In this document: positions 49,380-60,044 of the stretch, piece by piece
How the letters are laid out: every line of letters starts with the position of its first letter
Numbering within the stretch: position 1 is the stretch's first letter
NCBI GenBank assembly: GCA_937625935.1
Contig: OW569346.1
Coordinates: forward strand, 62,001-126,000
DNA from: Tetramitus jugosus
Lineage: Eukaryota > Heterolobosea > Eutetramitea > Acrasida > Vahlkampfiidae
Direction of reading: 5' to 3'
DNA: 64,000 bases
Made by a program: the position numbers and the translations under genes
Notes under the pieces: model-generated
What the model saw: the letters and a program-made list of their open reading frames with translations, nothing else
Database searches by the model: none
What the model was told of the DNA's origin: nothing

Positions 49380-52063
49380 GGTTTTGAGTTACCTTACAAA
49401 GCGTATCCTGTTCCGTTTAATATCAAAGAGGGTGAGTACTATGACGCTATGGTTGCATTGTTAAATGAAGTTAAGGAGCAAGCATCCAACAAGAAGAACA
49501 AGTTACGCCACAAACAATTCATGGTATTACCAAAGAGGTATCGTGTGGATTCAGTTTTGAATACTAAACGAGATGAGTTTCAGAAGCTTGATAACAGGCA
49601 ATTGAAATTTGTAATGAAACTCGTGATAATACATTTCGATTGTCCAGGCTTGAGAATGATCTCCATAATATGCATGCCACAAACAAGAAGCAATTTAGAT
49701 ATACCATGGATGTCAAGCTCTATGCACACTGCCTTTTGAACTATCTTGGCAAAGCCAAGTACCAAATGATTCTTGGAATGCAGGAGACAGAATCTGATGA
49801 TAATCAGGGACACTTTGATACATCCCGATGTAACGAACTTCTGCCATCCATTAGTTTATTGGAGCAGCATCGCTTGCCGATGATCACTGAACATGGTGTT
49901 TTCCACAATTACATTGCTTCCTGCTCAAAATTGGTGACATACCTGCAATCATTCCAGAATTTGTGGGTCAGGATGGTAGATTCTGTGGATCTTCAGGCAA
50001 ACCTAACAGTCAGCAGAGAGAAGGGCATGATATTTGGTATCAGTGGCCAAAGATACAAGATCAGTGAGGTATTCACAGATGAAATATTCAGTCACTTGGA
50101 TGCTCTGAAACATTTAGCACGAAAGGCAACTGTGGTACTACTCTGCCATGGCTCGAATCATTTTGCGATCCCAGTAACATGTGGCACCTGCATCAGTGAA
50201 ACGCATGAAGCAGTGGTATCATTACTTGATCAATGTGTCACAAGCTGCTTGAACATGAAAATTAACCTCCAGATGGTAAACTCAGATGGTGGCAATTATA
50301 CAGCAGTGAAAGAGATAGCTGAAAAGTATTCTATTGCTGCAGTTAATTATGCCTGTCACTTGGGTAAGAATATTAGGAACCATCTCAAAGAGGAGGAACG
50401 CTGTATTTGAGTCCCTGTCCATAGAGTGGATGTTCTTGGTGATCATGACTTGTCGCAGCCTGTGAAGTGCATCCAGGAGGGTATTAACTTCATCACTGTC
50501 ACAGTGTATAACATCACTGAGAAATTTGGTTTGGATATATTGATTCCTGGCGCAAAGCCAAAGATGTTATTCGAAGGAATGTTCTATACTGATTCATGTG
50601 ATCTGTATTTTGATGAGGCGTATGAATCCAGCTTCACATATGGCAAGGACAAGAAGAATATTAGTTTCTCAATGTACTCTTTGTCAAAGGAGTTATCTAA
50701 TTTAGTATTCAGAAGATCGGGAGCAGCAACAGCAGATGTAGAGTGTACTGGATATGTTGTACAGCAAGTTTCAATGGAAACAATCCGTGCGACATATGAA
50801 CATCGTGATCATTCCAGCAAAGTACAGAAATTGATTCAAATGAGAAATACACCTGCTCCACTGAACAAATCTACTACTAGGCCATTGTCACAATATGAAA
50901 AGAGCAGTACCTCTCAGATTGCAGTACTCACACAGAACATAACAGATGTTCAGTCAAATAGAAAACAGTTATTCAACAGACCAGTTCCAGAATTTGAACA
51001 TACTGATATTGCTATGGTATTTACAGACTTTGAATGGAACCGTAGTGGCGACATTATCAGTGTTGGTGCTAACTACAAGCATCAAGATAGAGAATTCAAC
51101 TTCTATAGCCTAGTGAAGCAGAGATCTGCTGGAAATACTCCAGTATATAATATCACCATAGAGCAATTGAAGTCTGAACCGTCACCACTATCTGTATTCA
51201 GAGAGTATATGGTTTATTTGAAGTCATTGAATTCAGATAAGGTCGTACTCGTAGCACACTTTGGAACTGGTGCAGATTTCCCTAAACTGTTCAGGACACT
51301 ACACAGTCTGGGCATCAAACTGGAACTAGATCTGGAACTAGCTGACACTAGATACACTCTAAAGAAATATCTGAAAGGAGGTAGCAATACACTCAAGCTC
51401 ACAGAATTGTATCTTAATCGAGTGTCCAAGGAAGGTTACAATGCTCATAACTCTTTGAGTGACAGTATTGCGCTGAGACAAGTTTTACGTTCTATTGTCA
51501 CGGATATTGATCTTGAGAATCAGAGAGCAATATACGAACGGTTCCTGGAAGATGTAACTGCTAAATCTAAAGAAAAATACCACCGATTAATATGTGATGA
51601 TCCTACTGCAGTTGCTCCAGACGGATACATGTGTGTGAAGAAGAAACGTAGACGGGCTTCTAAGTGAATAAAAATATCAGATGATCAAGTAGATGAAGTA
51701 TTGTATGAGGAAGATGATCGTGGATTCGATGCATCACAAGCTATTCACACTCGTACCAGATCTGCCACAAAGAAACGAGCATGGAATGAACTGCAAGAAG
51801 ACTGGAAAGAGAATGCAGAAGATGGTCACCATGATTACTGCTACAAATGCAATATTGGTGGTGATATTTTGATGTGTGATGGTTGCAATCAGTCTATTCA
51901 TTTGAATTGTGTTGTTCCACCATTAGATGAAGTGCCATCTGATGACTTGTACTGTGGCGACTGCACTCAATTGGACAATTTCACGAGTATAGATGATTCT
52001 GACACTGAATTTGAAGAGCAAGATGCTTATGATCATGAGAGTGATGTATGTTTCTTTATTTGA
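49380..52063 (+). pseudogene. Broken element protein: RNase H-like region, DEDDh exonuclease and PHD finger
   Basis: One long plus-strand protein, broken in three places. Its N-terminal part (49380-49600) is in one frame. A frameshift within 49595-49615 moves it into the frame that then runs to 52063, stopping only at TGA 50408-50410 and TGA 51665-51667. Central region: alternating beta/alpha with HGSNHFAIPV and VNSDGGNYTAV, possibly a DDE/RNase H fold. Next, a DEDDh 3'-5' exonuclease: DFEW (Asp codon 51026-51028), AHFGTGADF and a His-x4-Asp element (His at 51446, Asp at 51461). Then the basic cluster KKKRRRASK, likely nuclear. Last, a PHD finger (CYKCNIGGDILMCDGC through LYCGDC, about 51839-51965). 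The exonuclease and PHD assignments are strong; the first region's role is inferred. Confidence 0.7.
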
Positions 52064-52305
52064 ACATGAATTGTTTGAAGTAAATTTTGGCAGAAACAAT
52101 ATCTTTTCCATACAACCATCGCAAGCACAAGATTGCTCATTTATTGCACTTGTTTTGTGAGCAACGACCCGTAGGGCATCTTTCACTCTTGTTGTCCCCA
52201 TTCAGCTTATTCTGTTGTAGATTGTTTGGTTAGGGTGTGTGTTACTATGCGTACATGCTCTAGTTCGAATCTCATCCAGGGCAAATCAGGCCAATGGAGA
52301 TGGCA
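52064..52305. other. Short spacer after the exonuclease-PHD element
   Basis: 242 bases with no coding feature. A tRNA-like string around 52230-52285 was examined and does not fold. May contain the undefined end of the element. Confidence 0.35.
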
Positions 52306-52686
52306 TCACCTTAAAATTTTTCGTTGTGTCCCCCTGTCTCTTTCACTACGAGTAGCTGGAATCTCAATTGTTCCTTTGAAGCAATTATACAAAATATTCA
52401 ATGTGTTTTTGTTGTATTCAAAACAACGCGATACAGAAATGTTGAAGTGAAGTCTCAAATCTTCCAAACTGTAATTTCTCCTCATCCACATTAAACAAAT
52501 CATCAACTGTTGTCTCGTATCAAGACTCCTTGGTCTTCCTGATTTCAGTTTCAGTTTTTTTCCATCAACAGTTTGCTTACTGAGTTGATCACATATCTGG
52601 TAATACACTTTATCGAATTCATTTGGATACAATCCAGTTTGATGCTTTAATAACGATTTGTTTATCAATAAAAAATTAAAATTCAC
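52306..52686 (-). pseudogene. Transposase helix-turn-helix remnant (Harbinger/IS5-like)
   Basis: A 126-codon minus-strand frame with a recognisable N-terminal HTH of DDE transposases (HTH_Tnp_4 type). It contains LKSGRPRSLDTRQQLMICLM, then WMRRNYSLEDLRLHFNISVSRCFEY. The pattern R-P-x-x-L-x-x-R-x-Q-L, a W-L/M-R-R box and a second helix pair is typical of IS5/PIF-Harbinger/ISL2EU proteins. No catalytic DDE domain follows, so only the N-terminus survives. Confidence 0.65.
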
Positions 52687-53334
52687 TACAAGAGAAAATG
52701 TTAGTCAATATGAAAACGATAGAAACAATTATTATTCATCCGCCTCTTGATTCTGAGTCATCATCCGAATCAAGCAACTGTTCCTCATCCTCTTCTTGTA
52801 CACTGACAATGTTGTCTGAACACATCATAAGGTCGAACGTCCAAAGGACAAACATACTCTATCGGTCATCGTTGATGTTTCTCGTAGAATTTGTGTTTAT
52901 TGTTGGGTGCAAGGGTATGTTGTTGTTTTCGAAACAAAAGGCTTGGCAGCTCCCCAAAACGTTTTTGAAACCCTGGTCCAATTTCCAGAAAATGGAAGGA
53001 TCAAGAAAAGATTAGAAATCTTGCAAAATTAGCGCACTTTCGGAAATACACAACAGTTTGTCTTTTAAGGAGAATGGGACATTTTTATTCTTTTATGTCA
53101 TACTCTGGTCACTCTGCTGTGGTCAACACAGCATATGCGTGGATTCTCATACTCACGAACACAAAACACAAAACAGTTCAATGCTTGTTTTGTGGGGTAT
53201 GTTAAAAATTTATGTCAAAGGTTTGACACAAATCTGTTTCGTGTGCCCGAAAATTACATTAATATTTTTTTGCAACCACAACAACTTTTTCTTTTTTTAT
53301 AGCGACAATACATTTGTGTTTTTTATTGTGTTTA
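52687..53334. other. Gene-free AT-rich spacer
   Basis: About 650 bases of T-rich, low-complexity sequence. The two frames of about 105 codons on the plus strand (52698-53015, 53058-53378) lack domain motifs and look accidental. Confidence 0.4.
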
Positions 53335-54322
53335 TTATTGAACTAAACACCGTTCTGATCCACAATTGTGGTCATTGAGAACCCATCTGCTCTGATCAAG
53401 CAGTAAAAAATGGGAAAAGGGTTGTCGCCTTCGGGTTAATGCTCCGCTCGCTGCTTGGGGAATATGTACTTCATGGTGAATATGATGCGGAACCAAGCAG
53501 AGCCTGGGTTTTATCATATTTTGACCTTTGAAAGAGGTACTCGAAGGACTTACCGGCTCAGTTCTTGAAGATCTGGGGCGTCTTTTTCGGTTCTTTCGTG
53601 ATATCAATGGTGTGACATTCATATCAACATCGTGTGGTACTATTGCACCGATATCTTGATCTCTAGTAACAACGAGCTGATCATCTTCGATATCTTCGTC
53701 AAAGCATCACTTTTTTTACTAATCCTTGTGACAGACTCAATGAATCTCTGAAGTCCCGATATATTCTCCTTGCAACGACGTATGCCCAACTCAACAGTAT
53801 CTGGCGCCCTACCATCATTGACATATCGCTTATTTCTTCTTGCAACTGCTCTTTTCTTACGAGCATCCACAGTGTTACTCCTGAAGGAGAGGTCGACGTT
53901 TGATAGAACGTTTTTGAACTCCAGAAAGGCTCTTTCATCTTATCACACAGTGTTGCACTGTTTACAACAACATTCTTGTTGTATACCAACTGCATAATGT
54001 TATGGAGTGATTCCACATTGTTTGTTGTATGCGGTATATCGCTCCAATGTTCCACTAAGCTGTACGCCTTGATGAGTAAACGTAAGTTACAATCTCTTGT
54101 CCACCAGTTGACCCATGACCTTACTCCTGGATATGTCATGCCTATAGCCTTGAAGATAGTAACGATTGACTCACAATCCTTGTCAAATGGAATGGTCTTA
54201 CAGAAATTCACAAATCCCTCCTCCTTATCAGCAGAACAAACCCATTTTGCCAATCTTTTGCAAGACCGTAACCAATGTACGTGACAACCTTTGATCAACG
54301 ATTCCGCCAAGTTGTTGTTCAC
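53335..54322 (-). pseudogene. Mutator-like (MULE) transposase remnant
   Basis: The minus-strand frame from 54322 has the MULE C-terminal half. It contains IKGCHVHWLRSCKRLAKWV (the C/H motif between the second Asp and the Glu). Then comes SWVNWWTRDCNLRLL, and TTNNVESLHNIM, which carries the catalytic-type Glu. Around 53925-53945 the sequence continues naturally in another frame, running into VDARKKRAVARRNKRYV and a helical segment. A Lys/Arg-rich tail lies at about 53335-53622 in a further frame. This indicates at least one frameshift. The catalytic aspartates are not recognisable upstream. A 145-codon frame at 54228-54665 overlaps the start in another phase and may be the decayed N-terminal part. 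Confidence 0.65.
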
Positions 54323-54665
54323 CGCATTCTAGATCCATTATTTGACCCGTTGTTTCATCATTGGGATCCAACCTTGTGCTCACTTGCTTGCAGCTTGAGA
54401 CTCTGTAACGACCACGATCGAATCGATATCCCTTACTAATTTCAATCGTGTTTGAGATGGTGCACCCTGGGTCAACCTTCAAGTAACTACTCGGTTGAGG
54501 AGCTACTCTCTTGCACATCTTTCCTCGATAGGGCAGAACTGTACGAGAATCCACATGAGTGACTTCCACAGCACCCGGACCCATGAGTGACTCCAGTGGG
54601 GTGTGGTAGTGACACACGTAATGAGTCTGGGTCGGATGAGTGTTACGTGTATAGTTGAATTGCAA

Positions 54666-54957
54666 CTAAATTTAGTCAAGTCAGTTTGATGAATATCACA
54701 AACACTTCTAGATTTATTGACCGGTCTATTTAATGATGTTAGTTGGAATTTGACGAAAAAGAAAAATGTTGCTACATTCCTTACAATACTACAACCCTCA
54801 GTTGGACACTCTTTGGTCCCAATGCATCTTGCCTGTCTCTTTGTCCAAACTTTTCACAACCAAACAAATTTGGAATCAGTATACTTGCCTAAGCTAAACT
54901 GAATTGCATCATACAATGGTCTTGATTGTAGTTGAATCTCTTCTGGCAATCTGACTC
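54666..54957. other. Spacer before repeat copy C
   Basis: About 290 bases without a supportable feature; a short plus-strand frame (54717-54902) has no motif. Confidence 0.35.
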
Positions 54958-55397
54958 TCTTGCCAAGAAGGTCGTCCTCCACGGTGTCAAAGGTAAGACG
55001 GAGGATTAAATCAAGGCCATGCTTGATAAAAAAAGGTCAAGAAGGTGCTCAAGAAACACAACACAGGCCAGTGGAAGTGGAAGTAAAGCGCTTCCTTCCA
55101 CTCCCACGTGATCCTGTCAAGACTGTCAGCAAGAGGCTAACCAAGCTGTATCAAGAGCTCCTGGCTGTGGTGGACGACCTGCGTCACCAGTCAGTGTGTT
55201 AAAAGAAATGACTTCCGTCAATCAGATTTCTCTCCCATCCCCGGCCTACGACCGATGACTGGGAGTCCCAGTCATGGCTCAAACTACGGTCAAGAGCCAA
55301 CCAACATCATTGATGAGGATACTCATAAGCGATCCTCGAACTAGTATTGAACACCTCCGAGGTGAACGAGATTGTTGCCCGATAATCATGGTAGAAC
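54958..55397 (+). repeat. Repeat copy C (direct, degraded)
   Basis: Matches 47371 to about 47960 of copy B, starting at CCAAGAAGGTCGTCCTCCAC and ending near GATAATCATGGT. It has several deletions and stops, so it encodes nothing intact. Short frames at 54960-55202 and 55274-55639 come from this copy or its flank. Confidence 0.8.
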
Positions 55398-56052
55398 GTG
55401 CAAGAAGCACAAACACCCAAGAAGATCCAGTTGAGTTGGATCTCAGTAACCCCGATTGCGAGTTTCAGAGTCCCCAACTCAACGAACAAAAGAAACGATC
55501 AGCATGTGTCAGTGTTGTTAAGGTCTCGACCAGGTTGGCCAGTATCAATTCAGGTACCTACTGGCTGGGACTACGGAGCCACCTGACCTCACCAGTGGTG
55601 CTCCATATGGTAGTGAAGGCCCTCGCAACGAATCCCTGAAGAAGGGATCAAAAACATTCCAAGAAGAGAATGAATCCTGTTGCGTAGGCCTGCCACTCCA
55701 CTGTGCAAGCACCACATCATATTAGACAATTGAGAGCAGGCAAAGTTCCGCAACGTGGTGCTCACGCACCATTTGTTGTATTAAAAAAACGGAACAAAGG
55801 ACGAAATCCCTGTAGTTCGTGGGTATGATTAGTCGGTCACTCGGCCGAGGAGATCTAACAGTCCGGCGTTGAGCAGTATTACTGATACAAAGACAACTCC
55901 GATTGGATAATTGTTAAAGAACACATAATGACAAGTTAATGTTTTCTTATTATCAGTAAAGGTTTCTCTTCAAACGATTAGAATTGAACGACCAAAAAAC
56001 AGTTGTTCAGTTGGAGCATAATTGAGTTGTTGTTGAGAATGTTTCGAACAGT
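55398..56052. other. Degraded flank of the accessory island
   Basis: About 650 bases between repeat copy C and the nuclease-kinase gene. Short overlapping frames at 55274-55639 show no motif. A tRNA-like stretch near 55800-55860 did not fold. No feature can be supported. Confidence 0.4.
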
Positions 56053-58563
56053 TTATGCTTGTATCATCTTATTCACGATTGCCAATGACTCTCGAAGGCT
56101 CAGCCTTTCATCCATTTTGGCAACCAGACCAGAAACGAGTCGTGCAAAAAGAGATGCAAAGCCTGAACCAAAATATTGTGCGAGAGAATCTCCAGAAAAG
56201 AACCTTCCAATCTCATCGATATAATCCATGTAATGGTGTTCATCAGGCAAAGGCATGAACCATTCAGTCCTTGTAATTGTTAATCTTGCATAATGAGCAA
56301 AAACAACACCAGCAGAAAATAGATCATTCATTGGACCAATAATTTTGTCCGTCCTCCTTGCTGCGAATGGTTTTGTTCCATAAGATATCCAACCAGGAAC
56401 TATATCGCCCACCTTAAACGTGTTTCCATAGTTAAAGTCGATTAGAACTGGATCACACAACTCGAAGTTCCCTCCAATCCCCGTCAAAGTTGCTGTCGCT
56501 CTAAACATCACATTGGACATTGAAAGATCGTGGTGAAACACACCAACAGAGTGAATTTGTTCTAATCCGTGTAGAATTCCCTTCAATGTGTGACAGATAA
56601 CCTGTTTCTGTTGAGCCACGCTTAAACTGTGAAATGAATGACCAAAGTAGTCACTATAAGCGATCAATGGCTCAGTGATAGTGACATAACAATGTGGTGA
56701 CACCTTACTAGTCTCAACCATCGATTTCATCCAATCTGGGAACGAATTGATCGCAAAGTGACTGTACACCTTGGATATGTTGACGTGGTTTAGCGCCTTG
56801 ATGCGAGTCATCACAGCTTTTTCACTTGGTTGACCCAATGATATTTTTGCAAATGCGGGTCCCTCAGGTCTCATGACCATGAATGCATATGTTCTATCAG
56901 ATTTCTCCAACACAGATACTTTGACCAAGTTGAGCTCTCTCTCGATCCTCTGAATGCTGCAATAGTAATAGTTATTATCGCTCTGATCATCTGGCAGGTT
57001 GAATTGTAAAGTGCGAGGGAGAACGCATGCTTTGTGCGTAGCAGTGACACACATTTCTTGGTCATCCTCTCTCCAAATCACAATAGATTTGGAACAACTT
57101 TCGTCTCCAAGTGTGTAGAAAGCATCTTCAGGTGATTGAACAAGAGCAACGATATGATTACACAATAAGAAAAGATGAAGAAGTTCTGTATGGATATCGG
57201 GAATCCTCATCGGCAATTCATGACTTAAATAATCACTCAAGGGCTTCACATCGTCATTGTGTACATCTGCAAACAACGCAGTTCGTTTCAGACAATTTAA
57301 CATTTCACTTCTGGTGACAGAGGCTAGTCTAAAATTCATGCGATCCTGTATGAAATCTGTGCAAGAATTCAAGTTTGGGAATGTTCGTTGAATAGCTGTT
57401 GTTGAAATTCTCTTTGCTTTCGCACTGTTCATCCATCGAAACTTGTCCTCTCCTGTTGCAGGTTCATAATGACTCCAAAAACTGAAAGCACGATACCCAA
57501 CTTCCCAAAGGAGCAAGAGACACTCTTTCATATCATCTGGCTTGTCATACTTGTAGATCTTTGAATGTTGCAAGCGGTAGTGAACAGCATTCTCTTGATC
57601 TTGGCTGATTATTTCAGTTGATATGGAGAGAATACATAAGCCATCAGAGCCTGCGAGAATACCAAACAACTCCAATTCCTTGGCTGCATCCTTACTTAAT
57701 GACAAATGCTCTATAATGTGCTTGAGCATGCACCTCATGAGAAAACACACTTTCAAAAAGTCTTTGTGAGCGAATACATTGTTACCCATCGCATTACGTT
57801 GTACCTCAACAGTAAGCACATAGATGGGAGAAGCTGACTGTTGGAAAACAAGTGAGAATGTATCTTCACTTAATTCCAATGTGATATCTGCTCTCAGAAA
57901 GCGTGTAACATCCGTGACTACTTGTGCTCTCTTGTCATTTAAGTGCAGTGCCATTGTCGGACAATTGTACTCTTGATCGCAGTTAACAATGAATATGTTC
58001 GGAATTACAAGTTCAAACGCTCTGACAACAAGCAATCCCACTGTATATGAATGAATTGTTCTCTCAGATACTCCCTTGCATTTTGATATCTTGCTAATAA
58101 ATGAGAAGGAACTGCTGTGATCTGTCTCCTCAATGTGCCTCTTTGCTTTTTCGAAACCGTCCAAGTTAATGACGCGATTTGACGAAACCTTGATTTCAAT
58201 GCAAGATTTGTTCAATTCATCAGGATAGAACTTGATGAGCCATGAGTTCAAAAACTCTCTAGTATTCACATCAAGACATTGTTCAGCATTGTGTGAGGCA
58301 ATGATAGAATCCTCAGTTATGTTAACACTTTGACCCATGAGAATGTCAGGTGATAAAGGAGTTTCGTCTTCAACTGATTCATAAAGTGTTCTGAGTGTGT
58401 GGATGTCCACTTTTTTCAACAACACATCCACCAAGAGTTGACGTTCCTGCTCTTCATTTTGAGGGTCTTCCTCAATACTAGCGCTTGCAACCCTGCTCTT
58501 TTTTGGTGGAGGTTGTTGCACTTCTTTCTTAGAGGTTATATCGTCACGGCTGCTTCGCTTCAT
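56053..58563 (-). CDS. Nuclease-kinase protein of Crinkler/CR-effector type
   Basis: An intact 836-aa protein. An N-terminal basic Pro/Lys cluster (PPPKKSRV) may be a nuclear signal. The middle (about residues 200-320) has ADITLELSEDTF and YVLTVEVQRNAM. That Asp...Glu-x-Gln order is compatible with a PD-(D/E)xK restriction-endonuclease-like fold. The C-terminal third is a protein-kinase-like domain: Lys in FAKISLG, the catalytic loop HHDLSMSNVM and the metal loop DFNYG (DFG equivalent). REase-plus-kinase architectures occur in the Crinkler/CR effector class, which is often linked to transposons. It sits at the edge of a mobile-element island. Whether it is secreted or toxic is unknown; no signal peptide is seen. 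The nuclease part is the weaker call. Confidence 0.6.
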   Translation of the reverse strand: MKRSSRDDITSKKEVQQPPPKKSRVASASIEEDPQNEEQERQLLVDVLLKKVDIHTLRTLYESVEDETPLSPDILMGQSVNITEDSIIASHNAEQCLDVNTREFLNSWLIKFYPDELNKSCIEIKVSSNRVINLDGFEKAKRHIEETDHSSSFSFISKISKCKGVSERTIHSYTVGLLVVRAFELVIPNIFIVNCDQEYNCPTMALHLNDKRAQVVTDVTRFLRADITLELSEDTFSLVFQQSASPIYVLTVEVQRNAMGNNVFAHKDFLKVCFLMRCMLKHIIEHLSLSKDAAKELELFGILAGSDGLCILSISTEIISQDQENAVHYRLQHSKIYKYDKPDDMKECLLLLWEVGYRAFSFWSHYEPATGEDKFRWMNSAKAKRISTTAIQRTFPNLNSCTDFIQDRMNFRLASVTRSEMLNCLKRTALFADVHNDDVKPLSDYLSHELPMRIPDIHTELLHLFLLCNHIVALVQSPEDAFYTLGDESCSKSIVIWREDDQEMCVTATHKACVLPRTLQFNLPDDQSDNNYYYCSIQRIERELNLVKVSVLEKSDRTYAFMVMRPEGPAFAKISLGQPSEKAVMTRIKALNHVNISKVYSHFAINSFPDWMKSMVETSKVSPHCYVTITEPLIAYSDYFGHSFHSLSVAQQKQVICHTLKGILHGLEQIHSVGVFHHDLSMSNVMFRATATLTGIGGNFELCDPVLIDFNYGNTFKVGDIVPGWISYGTKPFAARRTDKIIGPMNDLFSAGVVFAHYARLTITRTEWFMPLPDEHHYMDYIDEIGRFFSGDSLAQYFGSGFASLFARLVSGLVAKMDERLSLRESLAIVNKMIQA

Positions 58564-58606
58564 CTATCAGTTATTTACTGGCGGGAATGTATTAATGCAC
58601 GCAGGT

Positions 58607-59779
58607 TTATTTTTTTGACATGTACTCATCTAACTCTTGATCTAAATCTCGATTGACTTTTTTCTTGCGATAATCAGAATGTTTGACTGTTGGAGTCACA
58701 CGGCCTGTTCGTCGACCACTAACAACAGTAGCGCTTTGGGAATCCTTGACTACTCTCTCACTGGAAAATTTGCTGCGGTTAATGATGAGCTGGTCAGCCT
58801 CTCTCATCGAAGTTTCGCCCCGATAGCTTGACACCTTTCGCTGTTGTTGTGGACGATATGGTTTCTTCTCACTCTTGCGATTATCCAATATATCGGTGTC
58901 CAAGATGACACGTACATTTGATCTTTGTGTTTGAGTCTTGTTGTATGGTACACGAGAATAGGTTCGATCAGAGGAACGTGTAACACGGAAGTGTCTTTGT
59001 GTCGAAGAAGGTTCATTTTCTAGAGTGTCCAATTCATCTTCTCCTTGTTCCTCTTGTTCCTCCTGATCCTCCTCTTTTTTGCCTTTACGCTCTGTGATTG
59101 CTCCTCGAGAGGAGACCGAGAGCGGCGTCGCAGAGTGAGAGGATGACTTGAGCAAGGTAACTCTCATTTGTTGACCAAAAACCTCAGTGTTGTGATAAGC
59201 TTGAACAACATTTTCAGCATCGTGTACATTGGACATGTACACGTGCATGGTACCCAGAGATTGACCACGCGAATCAACCTTGTGCTCAATCTTGACAATG
59301 TGACCTACATCTTGAAACAGGTTTTGGATGTCATGTGTGGACACTGATGAACGCAAATTGGTCACCAACAACTTCACAGCCTTGTCCAAGCTTGGAGCAG
59401 AAGCAGTTGCAGAAATCGTAGAGGCAATTTGGCGCTGTTTTTTGGGATCGCGATTCAATTTTTGGCGCGAATCTCCACCCCGACGATTTTGGCCGGTGCG
59501 ATCTTGAGAGTCATCAGATGCACTGTCATAGCGATCATCATCATCACTCTCACTACTTTGAGCTCTGTCATACGAGTCGTCACTTCTTCTTCTTCTCTTT
59601 TGTGATCTCGAAGAAGAAAAATCGTGAGTTCTTTGGTTGCGATCGTACGAAGAATAACGCCTTGAGCTGTTGTGTGTGTCGCTGTTTGCATTATCCACGT
59701 TGCGACGTGGATTGTGAGAAGCCACCACTCTTCTCACTTCGTCTGGATGAACATGTCCAGCAGCAACCACTCTTCTCAT
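58607..59779 (-). CDS. ALYREF/THO4-like RNA-binding export adaptor
   Basis: Predicted nuclear mRNA-export adaptor of the TREX complex, 390 aa. The N-terminus is an Arg/Asp/Ser-rich disordered region with RS/RD clusters. An RRM follows at about residues 135-215 (KLLVTNLRSSVSTHDIQNLF, then MHVYMSNVHDAENVVQAY). It has the ALYREF-like octamer start LVTNL and an AENVVQAYHN helix. The C-terminal part is Arg/Lys/Ser-rich. It ends LDQELDEYMSKK, resembling the conserved C-terminal UAP56-binding motif of ALYREF (L-D-x-x-L-D-x-Y). The first Met at 59779 is the likely start. Confidence 0.8.
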   Translation of the reverse strand: MRRVVAAGHVHPDEVRRVVASHNPRRNVDNANSDTHNSSRRYSSYDRNQRTHDFSSSRSQKRRRRSDDSYDRAQSSESDDDDRYDSASDDSQDRTGQNRRGGDSRQKLNRDPKKQRQIASTISATASAPSLDKAVKLLVTNLRSSVSTHDIQNLFQDVGHIVKIEHKVDSRGQSLGTMHVYMSNVHDAENVVQAYHNTEVFGQQMRVTLLKSSSHSATPLSVSSRGAITERKGKKEEDQEEQEEQGEDELDTLENEPSSTQRHFRVTRSSDRTYSRVPYNKTQTQRSNVRVILDTDILDNRKSEKKPYRPQQQRKVSSYRGETSMREADQLIINRSKFSSERVVKDSQSATVVSGRRTGRVTPTVKHSDYRKKKVNRDLDQELDEYMSKK

Positions 59780-60044
59780 TCTTTTTTTGTTGTTGATTTT
59801 TCAGGCTTGTGTGGATTGGGCGAGTGTGAAAGAAGACTTTGGTGTTTTGTGATTGAAAGACGATTGGAGGGAATGAAATCCAACCAATATTTCCTAGTTT
59901 TTATTGTACAATGGGGCAACAACCTGGTCCGAATGAACATTTCCCTCCTGTTGAGAGCTTTGCAGAGAAACAGTTGTTAGCTTATAATGAGTTGTGATCC
60001 TAGTTACGACTCTGTGTCGTCGTTGCAAAGCATGATGCTCTGTG
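59780..60044. other. Intergenic region
   Basis: 265 bases between co-directional minus-strand genes. No feature beyond presumed promoter and 3' end. Confidence 0.35.

Noticed and set aside
50408-50410. Selenocysteine at the TGA codons of the exonuclease-PHD element
   Set aside because: No selenoprotein family match and no SECIS-like structure seen; the frameshift in the same gene argues for decay.
52225-52290. tRNA-like string with GTTCGAATC (B-box-like)
   Set aside because: The T stem does not pair and no acceptor or anticodon stem can be drawn.
55800-55860. Possible minus-strand tRNA with CAT-containing loop
   Set aside because: No anticodon or acceptor stem pairs; only a short local hairpin is present.
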